Of a stretch of DNA of 39,353 nt, positions 1 to 8,175 are shown one piece after another. Under the pieces are notes generated by a model that was not told the DNA's origin, made no database searches, and was given only the letters and a program-made list of their open reading frames with translations. The stretch comes from Gemmatimonadaceae bacterium. GTDB taxonomy: Bacteria > Gemmatimonadota > Gemmatimonadetes > Gemmatimonadales > Gemmatimonadaceae. How positions within the stretch are numbered: the first letter of the stretch is position 1; the number at the start of each line of letters is the position of its first letter. Where the stretch lies: NCBI GenBank assembly GCA_026786185.1, contig JAJAYP010000071.1, positions 1-39,353 of the forward strand, in the 5' to 3' direction. The position numbers and the translations under genes were made by a program.

Positions 1-1518
1 CGCCTTCACCGTCGCAGCCTTCCTCGTGGTCGTGGCCCGCGCACGGGTGGTTGCCGGTCGAGCGGCCGCTGGTGCCATGTCATGCTGCATGCCCGGCATG
101 TCGTGCTGCATGCCCGGCATGTCGTGCTGCATGCCCGGCATTGTCGGGTCCATCATCCCCTGCATCATCCGGCGCATCGCGGTGTCGGCCATCACACGCT
201 CGCGAATGACCGGGTCACGCATCATGCGCTCGTGCATCTGCATCATCGACGACATGTGCATCTCGCTCATGCTGTCCGACGTCGTGGCCATCGCTCCGTG
301 CGTCATGCCGGGCATCGCGGGCATGCCGGCCATGCCGGGCATCTGATGCGCCGCGCCTGCCTTTGCGGAGTCAGCCATGCCAGGCGCCCCGTGCTGCATG
401 CCGGCCATCCCTGCCGCGCCCGTCGCGCCGTGCTGCATGCCGGCCATCCCCTTCATCGCTTCCGCCATGCTCGCGCCGCGCGCGAGCGTGGGTGTCGGAA
501 AGCCGGCGAGGAATCCCACGGCGGGACCGCCCATGTTCTCCACGCCCATCATCGTGCCCATCGACTTCCATTCGTCGATCGGCATGAGGAACGACGTATT
601 GTCGCGGTAGCGGCTCGCCGCTTCCATGATCGCCGCGCGTTTCCGCGAACGGGACACCACGGTGTTGTTGGTCAGGATGTCAGAGACGACATCATGCATC
701 GAGTGCAGGTTGTCGAAGATGATCGACGCCTCCTGATAGCGCGCGGCAAACATCGGCGCGATGGCCGCCGTCATGGGCATGACGCGCGGCATGTGCTCGG
801 GCGCGTTCTCCAGCATCTGCCGGAAGCGTGCGACGGCTGCGAGGACGCCGGCCTGCCGCTGCTCCTGGTTCCGTCCCACCATCAGCGGCTCGTAAAGCCC
901 GACCTGCAACCAGTGATAGCCCCAGATCAGGCCATTGAATTTGGGGTACCGTTGGCGAAAGGCGAGCGAATAGGGCTGGCTCTCCATCAGGTCCATGTTC
1001 TTGGGCAGGGAGCTGAAGGCGAGGTCCGGTCGTGTCTTGTAGTACGCCACCAGCTCCGCGACTTTGGCGTCCTTGTCGGCCTGCGACATCTGCTCGGAGG
1101 CGAGTACATCGTAGATCTGCCGGTGCAGCAGGTGCGCCCAGTCGAACATCATCTTCGCCTCGGGCGCGAGCTTGGCGTAGTTGATCTCGATCGCCGCTTC
1201 CTCCAGCGGAAGCTTGGGCGGACTGACGAGCAGCTTCTTCGTGATGAAGTCGTACTCATCGGACTCCAGCTGGCTGACAGGAGCACCAGGATTATTCAGC
1301 AGTCGCTCGTACAGGATGGCATGCCCGTAGTCGAACGCATTGAACAGGCGATCGGCCGCGGCGTATTCTCGCCGGAAGGTAAAGTTGAACTTTCCGGGCA
1401 GGTAGAACTGCTCGTAGGTGCGTGACCACTGCGCCGTCGCAGCGTGCGGCGTGACGATCGTTCCGGCGGCGCCGAACAGCAGGGCGCCCGCGAGACCGAT
1501 CCGCATGGAGTGCTTCAT
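1..1518 (-). CDS. Secreted Met/His-rich protein of unknown family (3' end cut by window)
   Basis: I do not recognise this family. The frame is open from ATG at 1518 to the window edge, giving at least 506 residues with no stop. Residues 1-30 form a signal peptide ending in an AxA-like site (HAATAQ). A hydrophilic, probably helical domain of about 300 residues follows. After it comes a Met/Gly/His-rich region with two GMAGMQHGA blocks, several MPGM units and three tandem MPGMQHD heptads, then a tail of Thr, Ala, Arg and Lys. Met-X-X-Met-X-His patterns like these bind Cu(I) or Ag(I) in other periplasmic proteins, so a copper-binding role is likely but inferred. It is the last visible gene of the copZ-copA-csoR operon, 26 bp after the outer membrane protein gene. 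No strong ribosome site is seen; ATG at 1506 is an alternative start. Confidence 0.75.
   Translation of the reverse strand, partial: MKHSMRIGLAGALLFGAAGTIVTPHAATAQWSRTYEQFYLPGKFNFTFRREYAAADRLFNAFDYGHAILYERLLNNPGAPVSQLESDEYDFITKKLLVSPPKLPLEEAAIEINYAKLAPEAKMMFDWAHLLHRQIYDVLASEQMSQADKDAKVAELVAYYKTRPDLAFSSLPKNMDLMESQPYSLAFRQRYPKFNGLIWGYHWLQVGLYEPLMVGRNQEQRQAGVLAAVARFRQMLENAPEHMPRVMPMTAAIAPMFAARYQEASIIFDNLHSMHDVVSDILTNNTVVSRSRKRAAIMEAASRYRDNTSFLMPIDEWKSMGTMMGVENMGGPAVGFLAGFPTPTLARGASMAEAMKGMAGMQHGATGAAGMAGMQHGAPGMADSAKAGAAHQMPGMAGMPAMPGMTHGAMATTSDSMSEMHMSSMMQMHERMMRDPVIRERVMADTAMRRMMQGMMDPTMPGMQHDMPGMQHDMPGMQHDMAPAAARPATTRARATTTRKAATVKA
76..138 (-). repeat. Three tandem 21-bp units inside the Met-rich gene
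   Basis: Three consecutive 21-bp units (76-96, 97-117, 118-138) differ at only one position. Because the period is a multiple of three, each adds one copy of the heptapeptide MPGMQHD to the encoded protein. The near-perfect DNA identity suggests recent slippage or duplication, so copy number may vary between strains. Confidence 0.9.
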
Positions 1519-1544
1519 ATGAGTGTGTATCATGGTGTGTGTGA

Positions 1545-2417
1545 TCAACGACCGGTCGGAAAGAGTGAGGCCACGCCGAACGCGAACGAGCTGCCGAAGG
1601 TGACGTACCAGCCGGGCGCGTCACCGTTGAGGCGGCGGCCAAGTCCGGCGTCGAGTGCGAGTGTCGGCGTGAATTGATGGCGGACGCCGGCGCCGGTGTT
1701 GTACTCCACGTCTTCACCAGTGATGAGCGGCTTGCGTCCGTACAACTCGGCCGTGATCAGCGTGGAGCGCAGGGGGAAAGTCCGATCGACCGCGCCGCCG
1801 ATGAGCCACCGCGACAGCTCTTCCGCGCCGGCACTCGAGGTCGACGCCGCCGAGAGTGACGAGCCTGCGGTGTACTTGGCGTTCATGTGCACGCGACCCC
1901 ACGTGTACGTGCGCGTCGCGATGCCGGTAATGCTCGGATACGCTCGGCTCGGTGCGAGATTGCCGACCGGTGCCAGCACGTCGGCGCGGATGCCGAGCGC
2001 GGGCCAGCCTTCCGTCTCCGCATTCAGGTTGTGCATGACGGAGAAATCGAGGCCGGCGATGCCGGACTGGCGCTCAGTTCCCACTTCCCGGTAGGAGAGC
2101 GGAAGCCCGACTTCGATCTGCGTGCGCGGCAGGATGCCGTACGCGATCTCGGGCTCGATCCCCCAGTTGTAGACGCCGCCACGCGCACGCTCGAGCCTTA
2201 ACGGCGCGAGCTTGAGTTCGATGCCGTATCGCTCGGCAACGTAGGCGTCCTCGATCTGGATGGGGCGTCCGCGATCGGTGTTGTAGTAGTCGGTCTGTGC
2301 ATCGAGCCGTGACGCGCCGCTGGCGCTGGCGACGGCGACGATGATGGCGAGCGCGCAGATGCGCCGAAGATGATCGTGCGGTGCGAGCACCGCGTTGAAT
2401 TTTTGGATGAACTGCAT
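1545..2417 (-). CDS. Outer membrane beta-barrel protein, transporter-like
   Basis: A 290-residue exported protein. The N-terminus has a long signal region with a hydrophobic stretch (about residues 20-34) and a likely cleavage before QTDYYN. The mature part alternates polar and hydrophobic residues and is rich in Gly and aromatics, and it ends in Arg after a Phe-Pro stretch, as in outer membrane barrels of the 'transporter/MetA-pathway phenol degradation-like' group. It resembles in style the 279-residue barrel at 14854-15693, also in a copper-linked operon. It lies between the small secreted Cys/Met protein and the large Met-rich protein, so it may let copper or a Met-rich partner cross or sit at the outer membrane. 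That function is inferred; no metal-binding motif is obvious in the barrel itself. Confidence 0.7.
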   Translation of the reverse strand: MQFIQKFNAVLAPHDHLRRICALAIIVAVASASGASRLDAQTDYYNTDRGRPIQIEDAYVAERYGIELKLAPLRLERARGGVYNWGIEPEIAYGILPRTQIEVGLPLSYREVGTERQSGIAGLDFSVMHNLNAETEGWPALGIRADVLAPVGNLAPSRAYPSITGIATRTYTWGRVHMNAKYTAGSSLSAASTSSAGAEELSRWLIGGAVDRTFPLRSTLITAELYGRKPLITGEDVEYNTGAGVRHQFTPTLALDAGLGRRLNGDAPGWYVTFGSSFAFGVASLFPTGR

Positions 2418-2525
2418 CGGTCGGATGAAGGAAGGCTGGCTGGCGCGCCGTGGATCCGCGCGCGTGGCTCGCCGGCGCGACTGCGCCGAACGAACGTGCG
2501 AACACCGAGTTGTCGGAGGTTCGGG

Positions 2526-2969
2526 CTAGGCCTTCGGAGGCGGCGGCTCGGGAGCCGGCGCGAACGACGCGGGCGCGTCGTGGAGAGCGACACAAATGCG
2601 TGTCGTGGGCGACACCGTGGACCCGATCACCTGCGTTGCGTCGGTGATGGCGACGCTGACGCTGCAACCGACGAGCGCACCGCAGCAATGCTGCTGGGTA
2701 GGGATCTCGCACGGTGGCACGCCAGCGGAACCGGCGGTACCAACGGCACCGGCCGACACACTGTGCATCATGTGCGTGGCGCCATCGGCCGCTGTCATCG
2801 GCATCGCGTGCGCAGACATCGGCACGACCGCATTGCGTTCGCCGGCCGAGCTCGCCAAGGCCGTTTGATGCTGCGTCATCGCCGGGCTCGCGCACGCGGA
2901 TTCGCCAGACACCACCGAGAGGTGGAGCATGGTGACCGACGAGAGCAAGGCGACCAGACGACGAATCAT
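2526..2969 (-). CDS. Small secreted Met/His/Cys protein, paralogue A
   Basis: A 147-residue protein starting at MIRRLVALL; this start gives a clean signal peptide, whereas the 66-bp longer reading adds charged residues before it. The mature part has a Met/His-rich stretch (MTQHQ, MSAHAMPM, THMMHS) and then a Cys-rich stretch (PCEIPTQQHCCG, then VGCSV). It ends in a proline-rich tail, PEPPPPKA. The 132-residue protein at 23513-23911, next to cusC, has the same order of parts: signal peptide, Met-rich stretch, Cys-rich stretch, then PELPPPRA. I know no named family. Position directly after csoR and its residue content suggest a periplasmic copper-binding or copper-sensing protein. Confidence 0.65.
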   Translation of the reverse strand: MIRRLVALLSSVTMLHLSVVSGESACASPAMTQHQTALASSAGERNAVVPMSAHAMPMTAADGATHMMHSVSAGAVGTAGSAGVPPCEIPTQQHCCGALVGCSVSVAITDATQVIGSTVSPTTRICVALHDAPASFAPAPEPPPPKA

Positions 2970-3041
2970 GCGGAGAGTACTGTTGGCTCGGGTTGTTCGT
3001 TCCAATTCGATCGACACATGCACGTCGCACGCCACCTTACT

Positions 3042-3443
3042 CTAACGGCTGTGCTTGTAGATCAGGTTCAGGAGCTCGTCGTACATGGGCTCCGACTGCT
3101 CGGGGCCCGACCTGATGGCGGCAGTGGCGCAATGCTTCAGGTGGTTTCGCATCAGCTCCCGACCCACCGACCGCAACGCTTCATGCACGGACGAGATCTG
3201 CGTCATGATGTCGGCACAGTAGCGGTCGTCCTCCACCATCTTCTGCAGTCCGCGCACCTGCCCCTCGATCCGGCGCAGCCGCTTGATGTTTCGATCCTTG
3301 GCATCCGGATCCACCGCGAGGGCCTTCCGACCGGCGTCGGCCGCGTCAGGCAGCGCGCATCCACACTGAAGCACGGGCAGTTCGCCCGTACTCGCCTGCT
3401 TCGCACTGCGCTTCTTCGTCACACGGGTCGTTTTCTCCTTCAT
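3042..3443 (-). CDS. csoR: CsoR-family copper-sensing repressor
   Basis: A 133-residue all-helical repressor of the CsoR/RcnR (DUF156) family, which releases DNA when Cu(I) binds. The core begins near residue 51 ([16 protein letters not shown]), the family's first helix. The Cu(I) ligands are present in the usual pattern: Cys76, then His101 and Cys105 spaced H-x3-C. An extra N-terminal stretch of about 45 residues is Lys-rich and carries Cys27 and Cys29, which are not part of the core site. The ATG overlaps the copA stop by 4 bp (ATGA), so the gene is translated together with copA. The inverted repeat at 6525-6543 upstream of copZ is its likely operator, making the operon self-regulated. Confidence 0.93.
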   Translation of the reverse strand: MKEKTTRVTKKRSAKQASTGELPVLQCGCALPDAADAGRKALAVDPDAKDRNIKRLRRIEGQVRGLQKMVEDDRYCADIMTQISSVHEALRSVGRELMRNHLKHCATAAIRSGPEQSEPMYDELLNLIYKHSR

Positions 3444-5860
3444 GCGAAACGTGCCCGGCGCAACCTGAGGCTGTTCATCACGCCGCTCACAGAACTGAAT
3501 GCCATCGCCGCGCTGGCCAGGATGGGGCTCAGCAGCAGTCCGAACGCGGGATAGAGCGCGCCGGCCGCGACAGGAATGCCGATGACGTTGTAGACGAAGG
3601 CCCAGAACAGGTTCTGCTTCATCGTCCGCATCGTGCGCCGAGAGACCGCGATCGCCTGCGGCACACTCCGCAGGTCGCCGCGCATCAGCACGACGTCCGC
3701 TGCCTCGATGGCGATGTCGGTGCCGGTGCCCATCGCGATACCGACGCTCTGCGCCATGGCGGCCGCGTCGTTCACGCCGTCACCCACCATCGCCACCACT
3801 CGACCCTCTGCCTGCAATCGCTTGATCTCGGCCACCTTTCCATCGGGCAGCACGCCCGCCACGACGCGGTCGATGCCGGCCTGGCGTGCGATCGCCTGCG
3901 CTGTCCGTTCGTTGTCGCCGGTGAGCATCACCACCTCGAGCCCCATATCGTGGAGTCGCGCGATCGCGTCGCGCGAGCTGGCACGAATCGGATCGGCGAC
4001 CGCCATGAGTCCCGCCAGCCGTCCGTCGATCGCGGCGTACATCGGAGTCCTCGCCTCGCTCGCGAGCGCCGCGGCACGCTCGCCGAGCGGCGCGACGTCG
4101 ACGGTGTGCTCCAACATCAGCAGCTCGTTGCCCACCGCAACCGTCCGGCCGTCAACCATTCCCACCGCGCCGCGTCCACTCACCGACTTGAATCCGGTCG
4201 GTGTCGCGAGCGTCAGGCCGCGTTCCTTCGCGTACCGCACGATGCCATCCGCGAGCGGGTGCTCGCTCATCGTCTCGACGGCGGCGACGAGCGCGAGCAG
4301 CTCGTCATCGGTCATCGTCACGCCCGGAGCGCGCACGATGTCCGTCACCGTGGGCCGGCCTTCGGTGACGGTGCCCGTCTTGTCGAGCGCGATTGTCGTG
4401 ATGGTGCCCAGCTCCTGGAGCGCCTGTCCGCCCTTGATGAGGATGCCGAGTTCGGCACCCTTCCCCGTCGCCACCATCACCGCCGTCGGCACCGCGAGGC
4501 CCATGGCGCACGGGCACGCGATGATCAGCACGGCCACCGCCGCAGTGAAGGCACGCACCGCGGGCGCCGTCACGCCGTTGACGTTGCCCGCCACGAACCA
4601 GACGACGAACGTCGCGATCGCGAGCGACATGACGACGGGCACGAAGACGCCGCTCACCCGATCGGCGAGCCCCTGGATGGGGGCTCGCGAGCCCTGGGCA
4701 TCGCGCATCAGCTTGACGATCTGCGCCAGCGTGCTGTCGGCGCCGAGCGTTGTCGCGCGGTAGCGGAGCGCCCCGGTGCGGTTGATGGTGCCACCAATCA
4801 CGCGGTCGCCGGCGTGCTTTTCCACCGGTACCGACTCGCCGGTGAGCATCGACTCGTCGACGGCGCTTTCGCCCGTCTCCACGTCGCCGTCCACCGCGAG
4901 CCGCTCACCAGGCCTGACGAGCACGAGATCCCCTGCGGCGACCTCCGCGATGGGGACATCGACCTCTTCATCGCCCGCACTCCCCGCGCGGACGAGTCGC
5001 GCCGTTTTCGGCTGGAGCCCAGCGAGCGCGCGCAGCGCCGACGATGTCTGCTTCTTCGCTCGCGCTTCGAACGCATTGCCCGTGAGGATGAGCGCGATGA
5101 TGATGATGACCGCTTCGTAGTAGACGTCGGGCGCGAGCCCGCGGCTGGTGAAGAACGCCGGCGCGACCGTCGCGATCACGGAGTATACGAAGGCCGCACC
5201 GGTGCCGACGGCGATCAGCGTGTTCATGTCCGCCGCGTGATGCCGGAAGGCGGCCCACGCGCGGGTGTAGAAATGGCGTCCCGCCCACGACATCACCGCG
5301 ATCGTCACGACCAGCAGCGTCCAGGTGATCGTCCATACCGGCACCTCGTACAGCCAGGGCATCACGGCGCGATGCAGCGGCTCGAGCACACGAGACGCCC
5401 ATCGCATGAAGGGATCTCCGCTCGCGCCGCTCGCCTGATGCGCCCCCATGCCGACTCGGCTCATCAATGGCATGGACACGATCATCGCGATCGCGCCAGC
5501 GATGCCGCTCACGATCGCCTTGCGCCGGAGATCGTCGAACTCCTCCGTCTGCGCCGTGTCGCGAGCCGCCTGCTCTTCGAACGCTGTCTGGTCAGCGACG
5601 GGCAACTCCGCGCCGTACCCGGTGGCGCGAATGTGCTCGACGAGCGCGTCGGGACGGATCGCCGCCGGATCGTATGACACGGTCGCGTTTCCCATCATCA
5701 GGTTCACTGCGGCATCGGAGACGCCAGGAACCTTGTTGAGCGTACGCTGCACCCGGCTCTGACAGGCGGCGCAGGTCATCCCCGTCACGGGAATGACCAC
5801 TTTCTCGGTGGCGGCGCGAGCCGGTACAGGTTCGGGCAGGCTGGTGTTCGTGGCGGTCAT
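3440..5860 (-). CDS. copA: Cu(I)-exporting P1B-1 ATPase CopA
   Basis: An 806-residue inner membrane pump that moves Cu(I) out of the cytosol using ATP. One N-terminal heavy-metal-associated domain carries GMTCAAC (Cys30, Cys33). Then come the TGES actuator motif, the membrane CPC motif (Cys449-Pro450-Cys451), the phosphorylated Asp493 in DKTGT, the SEHPLA motif of the nucleotide domain and GDGVND in the hinge. All are canonical for P1B-1. The start at 5860 is chosen because it sits 5 bp after the stop of the cupredoxin gene behind a GAGG ribosome site, and because the first ~114 residues of the longer reading are a shadow of that upstream gene. It overlaps csoR by 4 bp. CopZ, encoded upstream, is its usual Cu(I) donor. 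Confidence 0.96.
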   Translation of the reverse strand: MTATNTSLPEPVPARAATEKVVIPVTGMTCAACQSRVQRTLNKVPGVSDAAVNLMMGNATVSYDPAAIRPDALVEHIRATGYGAELPVADQTAFEEQAARDTAQTEEFDDLRRKAIVSGIAGAIAMIVSMPLMSRVGMGAHQASGASGDPFMRWASRVLEPLHRAVMPWLYEVPVWTITWTLLVVTIAVMSWAGRHFYTRAWAAFRHHAADMNTLIAVGTGAAFVYSVIATVAPAFFTSRGLAPDVYYEAVIIIIALILTGNAFEARAKKQTSSALRALAGLQPKTARLVRAGSAGDEEVDVPIAEVAAGDLVLVRPGERLAVDGDVETGESAVDESMLTGESVPVEKHAGDRVIGGTINRTGALRYRATTLGADSTLAQIVKLMRDAQGSRAPIQGLADRVSGVFVPVVMSLAIATFVVWFVAGNVNGVTAPAVRAFTAAVAVLIIACPCAMGLAVPTAVMVATGKGAELGILIKGGQALQELGTITTIALDKTGTVTEGRPTVTDIVRAPGVTMTDDELLALVAAVETMSEHPLADGIVRYAKERGLTLATPTGFKSVSGRGAVGMVDGRTVAVGNELLMLEHTVDVAPLGERAAALASEARTPMYAAIDGRLAGLMAVADPIRASSRDAIARLHDMGLEVVMLTGDNERTAQAIARQAGIDRVVAGVLPDGKVAEIKRLQAEGRVVAMVGDGVNDAAAMAQSVGIAMGTGTDIAIEAADVVLMRGDLRSVPQAIAVSRRTMRTMKQNLFWAFVYNVIGIPVAAGALYPAFGLLLSPILASAAMAFSSVSGVMNSLRLRRARFA

Positions 5861-5865
5861 CCTCG

Positions 5866-6252
5866 TCACTCCGCGATCAGGCGTCCATGGAGCATGCCCA
5901 TGCCGCAGGTGAATTCGTACGTGCCCGCCTTGGGTGGAGTGATTTCCACCGTGGTCTTCTGGTGCTCGGGCAGAAAGCGGCGCACGCCGAAGTCGGGGAA
6001 CACGACTTCCTCGGAGCAGCTCGAGTTTTCCTGACGGTCGAACACGAGGCGAACGGGCTGCCCCGCCGTGGCGCGGATGGTCGATGGCGAGTAGCCGCCG
6101 CGGACGACGATCGCGATCTCCTGCCGCCCCGCTCCACCGACCGCGGCGACCGCAGCGTTCGCGAGGCCACGCTCGGCCAGGAAGAAATACCAGTTGACCC
6201 ACGCCACGGCGGCAACGCCGGCGGCAATGACGATCCAGTCGATCGGCTGCAT
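5866..6252 (-). CDS. Membrane-anchored cupredoxin-domain protein
   Basis: A 128-residue protein with one N-terminal membrane segment (about residues 5-25) followed by a cupredoxin-like beta-sandwich. Likely copper ligands are Cys79 (in SSCSEE) and the C-terminal cluster CGMGMLHG, giving Cys116, Met118 or Met120, and His122. The [15 protein letters not shown] stretch is typical of small cupredoxins found beside copper ATPases. The globular part probably faces the periplasm. It may accept copper delivered by CopA or buffer it there; that role is inferred. It is placed between copZ and copA, 20 bp after copZ and 5 bp before copA, so it belongs to the same transcript. Confidence 0.88.
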   Translation of the reverse strand: MQPIDWIVIAAGVAAVAWVNWYFFLAERGLANAAVAAVGGAGRQEIAIVVRGGYSPSTIRATAGQPVRLVFDRQENSSCSEEVVFPDFGVRRFLPEHQKTTVEITPPKAGTYEFTCGMGMLHGRLIAE

Positions 6253-6272
6253 GTCAGACCTCCCTCGTGTCG

Positions 6273-6497
6273 TCAGCGCGCCGGCGCGGCGCCGAAACCG
6301 ACCCGTTCGATGGCCTTCACCGCGTCAGCCGTCACGCGCTCGGAGCCGCCTTCCGTTGCCGTGAAGGTGGCTTTGCCCACGGAGACTTGCGCATCGGTGA
6401 GGCCGGCAACGCCGGCGAGCGCCTCTTGTACGGACGCGACGCAGTGACCGCAGCTCATTCCGTCGATGGCGAGCGTGGCGTGCTCGGTGGTGCTCAT
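6273..6497 (-). CDS. copZ: Cytosolic copper chaperone CopZ
   Basis: A 74-residue single heavy-metal-associated domain. The Cu(I) site is GMSCGHC (Cys16, Cys19), and the fold follows the usual beta-alpha-beta-beta-alpha-beta order. There is no signal peptide, so it works in the cytosol, carrying Cu(I) to CopA and possibly to CsoR. The start at 6497 has AGAGG eight bases upstream and sits about 40 bp from the predicted transcription start. It is the first gene of the operon, which fits the high chaperone dose usually needed. The SCGHC form, with His between the cysteines, also occurs in other bacterial CopZ and mercury-binding domains, but the neighbours settle the call as copper. Confidence 0.93.
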   Translation of the reverse strand: MSTTEHATLAIDGMSCGHCVASVQEALAGVAGLTDAQVSVGKATFTATEGGSERVTADAVKAIERVGFGAAPAR

Positions 6498-6524
6498 GGA
6501 AGCCTCTGGCGTACGGGAAGCGCA

Positions 6525-6543
6525 TATACCCCTGGTGGGTATA
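6525..6543. promoter_or_regulatory. CsoR-type operator overlapping the transcription start
   Basis: Arms TATACCC (6525-6531) and GGGTATA (6537-6543) form a perfect 7-bp inverted repeat around a 5-bp spacer. CsoR and RcnR family operators are typically short palindromes with runs of C and G flanked by AT (ATACCC/GGGTAT). The repeat begins directly after the -10 box, a position where a bound repressor would block initiation. A third half-site, ATACCCCCC, lies at 6551-6559 in the promoter spacer. Confidence 0.8.
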
Positions 6544-6572
6544 AGTGTAGATACCCCCCATCCCCATGTCAA
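6544..6572 (-). promoter_or_regulatory. Promoter of the copZ-copA-csoR operon
   Basis: Reading leftward, TTGACA (6572-6567) and TACACT (6549-6544) are separated by exactly 17 bp, a near-consensus housekeeping promoter. The predicted start of transcription is near 6537, inside the inverted repeat at 6525-6543. The spacer contains a G-rich run ending in GGGGGGTAT, resembling a further operator half-site. Confidence 0.8.
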
Positions 6573-6689
6573 GGCGCTCGCGGAGTTTTTGCAGCCACAC
6601 CGTGAGTTGGTACGCGGCATGACCGATGCCCTCTCTGCGTGATCATCGATGACGGTGCGTTGCGCCCCCGCCACCCGGATCACCTGCCC

Positions 6690-8093
6690 ATGACGCCGCT
6701 TCTTCCGCCCGCGCACGACGCGAATGACGAAAACGCTCCCGTCGCTTCCTCCACGCTCTCGCGTCGCAAATTCTTCGCGGTGAGCGCGGTGGCGGCTACC
6801 GGGCTCACCGGACTGCACGAGTCACTGTCAACGCGAACTCCGGTCGCCGTGGATGTCGCGACCGGCGCCTGCACGACGATCCCGGACACACCCACCGCGG
6901 CGCGACCCGATCCGCAGGCCAACTGGCGCGACTTCAGCGCGGCCGAGACGACGCTGGCCTTTCGCAACCATGGCATGCAGGCCGAGCTGCTCAGGGAGGC
7001 GGTCACGCCCCTCGGCGCGCATTACCTGCTGATCCACTTCGATATCCCGAAGCTGTCGGCGGCCGAGTACAGCGTCGCCATCGGCGGCCGGGTACGCACG
7101 CCCTCGCGGCTGTCGCTCGATGCGATCAAGTCCCGCCGCACGGTGACCCAGTCCGTGACGATGGAGTGTGCCGGAACCGGTCGCTCGACCGTGCACCCGC
7201 GCGCGGTGTACGTCCCGTGGGCCAAGGAGGACATCGGTACCTACCAGTGGACAGGCACTCCGCTGCGGTCCGTGCTCGAGGAAGCTGGATTGCTCGATGA
7301 TGCCGTCGAAGTGCTCTTCACCGGCTGGGATTCCGGCGTCGACCTCGGCGTCGAGCACGCGTTCGAGCGGAGCCTGCCAATTGCCGAGGCGTTGCGCGAC
7401 GAAGTGATGCTGGCGTGGGGAGCCAACGGTCAGCCGCTGCTGCCGCAGCACGGCTTTCCGCTGCGCCTCATCGTCCCGCGCTGGTACGGAATGGCGAGCG
7501 TGAAGTGGCTGCGAGCGATCACGGTGCTCAACGAACCGTTCAAGGGCGTGGAGCAGGCGAAGGTGTACCGCTATCAGCAAGTGAAGGGCGAGTCAGGCGA
7601 GCCGGTGACGCTCAAGCGGGTCATCTCGGCGATGGCGCCTCCTGGCATACCCGACGCGATCAGCCGGCATCGGTTCGTCGCGCCGGGCACGCACACGATC
7701 CAGGGCGCGGCGTGGTCCGGGTCGGGGCGGATCAGGCGGGTGGAGTTCAGTGCGGATGGCGCGAAGACCTGGCGCGACGCTGAACTCGTGAAAGTCTCCG
7801 ATGATCCGTACGCGTGGACGCAGTGGCGCGCGCGCTGGGAGGTGAACGCGCCCGGCGAGTACGTGCTCGCGTCTCGCGCGACCGACGAGGCGGGGAACGT
7901 GCAACCGCTCGATCCGCAGCGCGCCTGGAATCGACAGGGGATGGGAGTGAACGGCGTCCAGCGGATCGCGGTGACGGTGCAGCGCGGCATCGGCGGTGCG
8001 GGCGTGAACGCGCCGTCACGTGCGAGAGCGGCGGTACCTGGCGCCGAGATGCCGCCCGTTGTGCGCGTCACCAATTCCATGGATGCACGTTGA
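6690..8093 (+). CDS. Tat-exported molybdopterin oxidoreductase of the sulfite oxidase family
   Basis: A 467-residue periplasmic enzyme. The N-terminus has a twin-arginine signal (SRRKFFAVSA). The molybdopterin domain contains ECAGTGR, whose Cys (residue 160 from this start) is the expected molybdenum ligand. The C-terminal third has the immunoglobulin-like dimerisation domain of true sulfite oxidases (WSGSGRIRRVEFSADGAKTW, then EYVLASRATDEAGN), which MsrP/YedY lacks. It probably oxidises sulfite or a related sulfur compound; no haem domain is attached, so an external cytochrome would be the electron acceptor. ATG at 6690 is preferred; an in-frame GTG at 6639 would add 17 residues. It is transcribed away from the copper operon with a shared upstream region of about 190 bp. 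Confidence 0.87.
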   Translation: MTPLLPPAHDANDENAPVASSTLSRRKFFAVSAVAATGLTGLHESLSTRTPVAVDVATGACTTIPDTPTAARPDPQANWRDFSAAETTLAFRNHGMQAELLREAVTPLGAHYLLIHFDIPKLSAAEYSVAIGGRVRTPSRLSLDAIKSRRTVTQSVTMECAGTGRSTVHPRAVYVPWAKEDIGTYQWTGTPLRSVLEEAGLLDDAVEVLFTGWDSGVDLGVEHAFERSLPIAEALRDEVMLAWGANGQPLLPQHGFPLRLIVPRWYGMASVKWLRAITVLNEPFKGVEQAKVYRYQQVKGESGEPVTLKRVISAMAPPGIPDAISRHRFVAPGTHTIQGAAWSGSGRIRRVEFSADGAKTWRDAELVKVSDDPYAWTQWRARWEVNAPGEYVLASRATDEAGNVQPLDPQRAWNRQGMGVNGVQRIAVTVQRGIGGAGVNAPSRARAAVPGAEMPPVVRVTNSMDAR

Positions 8094-8103
8094 GGTGATC
8101 GAC

Positions 8104-8165
8104 CCCGTTGCGTTCGTGGTCGCGAACGGGCTGCGGGCGCGACGAGCCGTGTAACGCTCGTCGCG
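8104..8165. terminator. Two hairpins between convergent genes
   Basis: Two stem-loops lie between the convergent genes. The second has perfect 10-bp arms, CGCGACGAGC (8138-8147) and its complement (8156-8165). The first pairs CGTTCG (8111-8116) with CGAACG (8123-8128), with outer CCCGTT/AACGGG arms. No T-run follows, so termination is suggested by structure and position only. Confidence 0.55.
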
Positions 8166-8175
8166 ACCGTGACCT

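Noticed and set aside
82-1425. His-rich plus-strand frame with repeated HARHVVL
   Set aside because: The repeats are the opposite-strand reading of the MPGMQHD codons; the minus frame has a signal peptide and is in an operon.
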